From NCBI RefSeq assembly GCF_030954495.1, contig NZ_JAVHUW010000060.1, positions 1 to 64,000 of the forward strand: a DNA stretch of 64,000 nt, given 5' to 3'. Positions within the stretch are counted from its first letter, which is position 1; every line of letters starts with the position of its first letter. Below the pieces are notes generated by a model that made no database searches, was not told the origin of the DNA, and worked only from the letters and a program-made list of their open reading frames with translations. A program made the translations under genes and the position numbers. This DNA is from Candidatus Desulfosporosinus nitrosoreducens. GTDB taxonomy: Bacteria > Bacillota > Desulfitobacteriia > Desulfitobacteriales > Desulfitobacteriaceae. This document shows positions 62,828-64,000 of the stretch, in pieces.

Positions 62828-64000
62828 TTACCAGCCTTGGGCTAATGAGGTTTCATTTTTTTCGGCCGTCTTTTTATGAACGCCGAGTTTCCAGGTCCGG
62901 TACTCCAAAGCATCGAGAAGTTTTTGGGCACCAATAACCGGATCTACTTCAAAAATAAAGTTTCCGCCAAAGACATCGTGGGCAATTTGAGTTGCAATGC
63001 CATAGACAAGGTCACTGCCTTCAAGCGGCGGCAGAGAGCCGACATGAGTCGGTAAGCCCATGGTGACAGCCCAAGTACCAATCGCGACTGCCTTTTCATG
63101 CATGGCTTCAGGGGCGGAAGCCACAAACGGTACTTTGGGAACATCGACGCCGAGTTCGTTGGCCATAGCCATGGCTAAATCGATACCGCGGCTGTTGTCC
63201 ACACAGGAACCCACGTGGAAGACCAGCGGTAAACCGGTGGAAAGTTGCGGATTGGCTTGTTCCAGAGTTTTAAGGAAAGATTTAAGTCCTTCTCCGGCAT
63301 AGGCATCCACCGCCAGAGGCGACATCAGGCCAAATTTTGCATAGGCGCCAGCGGAGCAACCTGTTGCAATCACGAAAACGTCATTTTTGACAAGTTCTTT
63401 TAAAACGGCAACATGCCCTTCATCCTGAATCCGCTTGAGGTTGTTGCAACCGGCCATCAAAGCAACTCCCTTAAGTTGTCCGCTTAAAATGGCATCTGTT
63501 AACACGGAAATTGGCCGTTCGGGGCAAATCTTGGCGAAGATTTCGGTAAGCGCTTCGATACTGAAACCGGCAACCAGCTTATGCCGTTCCGAAGGAATGG
63601 AGATTTTCTTCGGATCACGATGTTTGTATGCTTCAATCGCAATACTAACAAGCTTCTGGGCATCTTCCATTGCGGTTTCGGTTTTAAAGGCAACATGCTG
63701 AGCCCCGGGAGTTTTCATGATCGCTTCAGTTGTTATCACTTTTGTGTGGAAACATTCCGCAGCGGTTTGTACGGAGGGATAAATACATTGAATATCAACA
63801 ACCATCGCATCTAAAGCGCCGGTCATAATCGCCATTTCCTGGGATGCGGAGGAAGTTGCCAAATAAACTCCTTCTCTCATGAGCAGCTCATTACCGGTAC
63901 AGCAAATTCCAACAATATTGATTCCTTCGGCGCCAACTTTTTGAGCTTCCGCTTTCATCTTCCGAGCTGCGGCAACCACCATTTCACTCAAGACAGGGTT
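62828..64000 (-). CDS. acsA: Anaerobic CO dehydrogenase catalytic subunit (partial, start beyond right edge)
   Basis: The frame is open to the window end; the first visible residues (NPVLSEMVVAAARKMK) are internal, so about 240 N-terminal residues are missing and only about 390 are seen. Motifs of the Ni-Fe-S C-cluster region: MVVDIQCIYPSVQTAAECFHTKVITT, ALMAGCNNLKR, FVIATGCSAGAYAKFG, FHVGSCVDNSRGIDLAMA and ASAPEAMHEKAVAIGTWAVTMG. It reduces CO2 to CO for AcsB. Confidence 0.95.
   Translation of the reverse strand, partial: NPVLSEMVVAAARKMKAEAQKVGAEGINIVGICCTGNELLMREGVYLATSSASQEMAIMTGALDAMVVDIQCIYPSVQTAAECFHTKVITTEAIMKTPGAQHVAFKTETAMEDAQKLVSIAIEAYKHRDPKKISIPSERHKLVAGFSIEALTEIFAKICPERPISVLTDAILSGQLKGVALMAGCNNLKRIQDEGHVAVLKELVKNDVFVIATGCSAGAYAKFGLMSPLAVDAYAGEGLKSFLKTLEQANPQLSTGLPLVFHVGSCVDNSRGIDLAMAMANELGVDVPKVPFVASAPEAMHEKAVAIGTWAVTMGLPTHVGSLPPLEGSDLVYGIATQIAHDVFGGNFIFEVDPVIGAQKLLDALEYRTWKLGVHKKTAEKNETSLAQGW

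Overview
The window looks like chromosomal DNA of an anaerobic, endospore-forming Firmicute of the Desulfosporosinus/Desulfitobacterium type (Peptococcaceae). This is inferred from gene content: a Wood-Ljungdahl acs operon, fixABCX, a DegS/DegU-like pair, a SpoVD-like PASTA penicillin-binding protein, DnaD/DnaI, frequent UUG/GUG starts and strong Shine-Dalgarno sites. No species assignment can be proved from this stretch alone. By eye, bases 1-22000 are clearly richer in G+C than the rest.

Region 1 (1-21887, all minus strand) is a large corrinoid-centred surface and transport cluster. Reading in the direction of transcription it holds: a DUF4430 lipoprotein; a membrane-anchored alpha/alpha-toroid protein; a membrane-anchored DUF4430 protein; an ECF T-component and a fused double ATPase; a second toroid protein carrying three cell-wall-binding repeats; a second T-component and double ATPase; an ECF S-component; CobK and CobO of cobalamin metabolism; a promoter with a cobalamin riboswitch and terminator; a secreted beta-propeller protein; and a giant secreted protein (at least 1941 residues, running off the left edge) that alternates DUF4430-like and toroid domains. 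Toroid (alpha) plus DUF4430 (beta) is the domain pair of vertebrate intrinsic factor and transcobalamin. The most interesting reading is therefore a bacterial, partly split, intrinsic-factor-like corrinoid capture system feeding ECF transporters. That function is inference; the domain layout and riboswitch are read from the sequence.

Region 2 (22000-24930) has an Amj-type lipid II flippase and a TIM-barrel sugar isomerase-like gene on the plus strand. Facing them on the minus strand are tRNA-Lys(CUU) and a second cobalamin riboswitch whose only visible target is a 50-residue DUF2292-like gene.

Region 3 (24930-36220, minus) carries PepV dipeptidase, a PASTA penicillin-binding protein, a rhomboid protease, larC1-larB-larE for the nickel-pincer cofactor, and fixABCX with a clear promoter and terminator.

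Region 4 (36380-53320) is mixed housekeeping: thioredoxin reductase, a UPF0182 membrane protein, a phosphodiester-glycosidase-like protein, OsmC, an ANTAR regulator with a degenerate receiver, a PHP phosphoesterase, DnaI/DnaD-like proteins, an HD-domain protein, a beta-CASP metallo-beta-lactamase and a DegS/DegU-like system.

Region 5 (53415-64000, minus) has an unassigned protein and then the acs operon: CO dehydrogenase (partial at the right edge), acetyl-CoA synthase, corrinoid protein large subunit, corrinoid activation protein AcsV, CooC ATPase, corrinoid protein small subunit and methyltransferase AcsE. The acs pathway depends on a corrinoid methyl carrier, which fits the investment in corrinoid uptake and salvage at the other end of the window.
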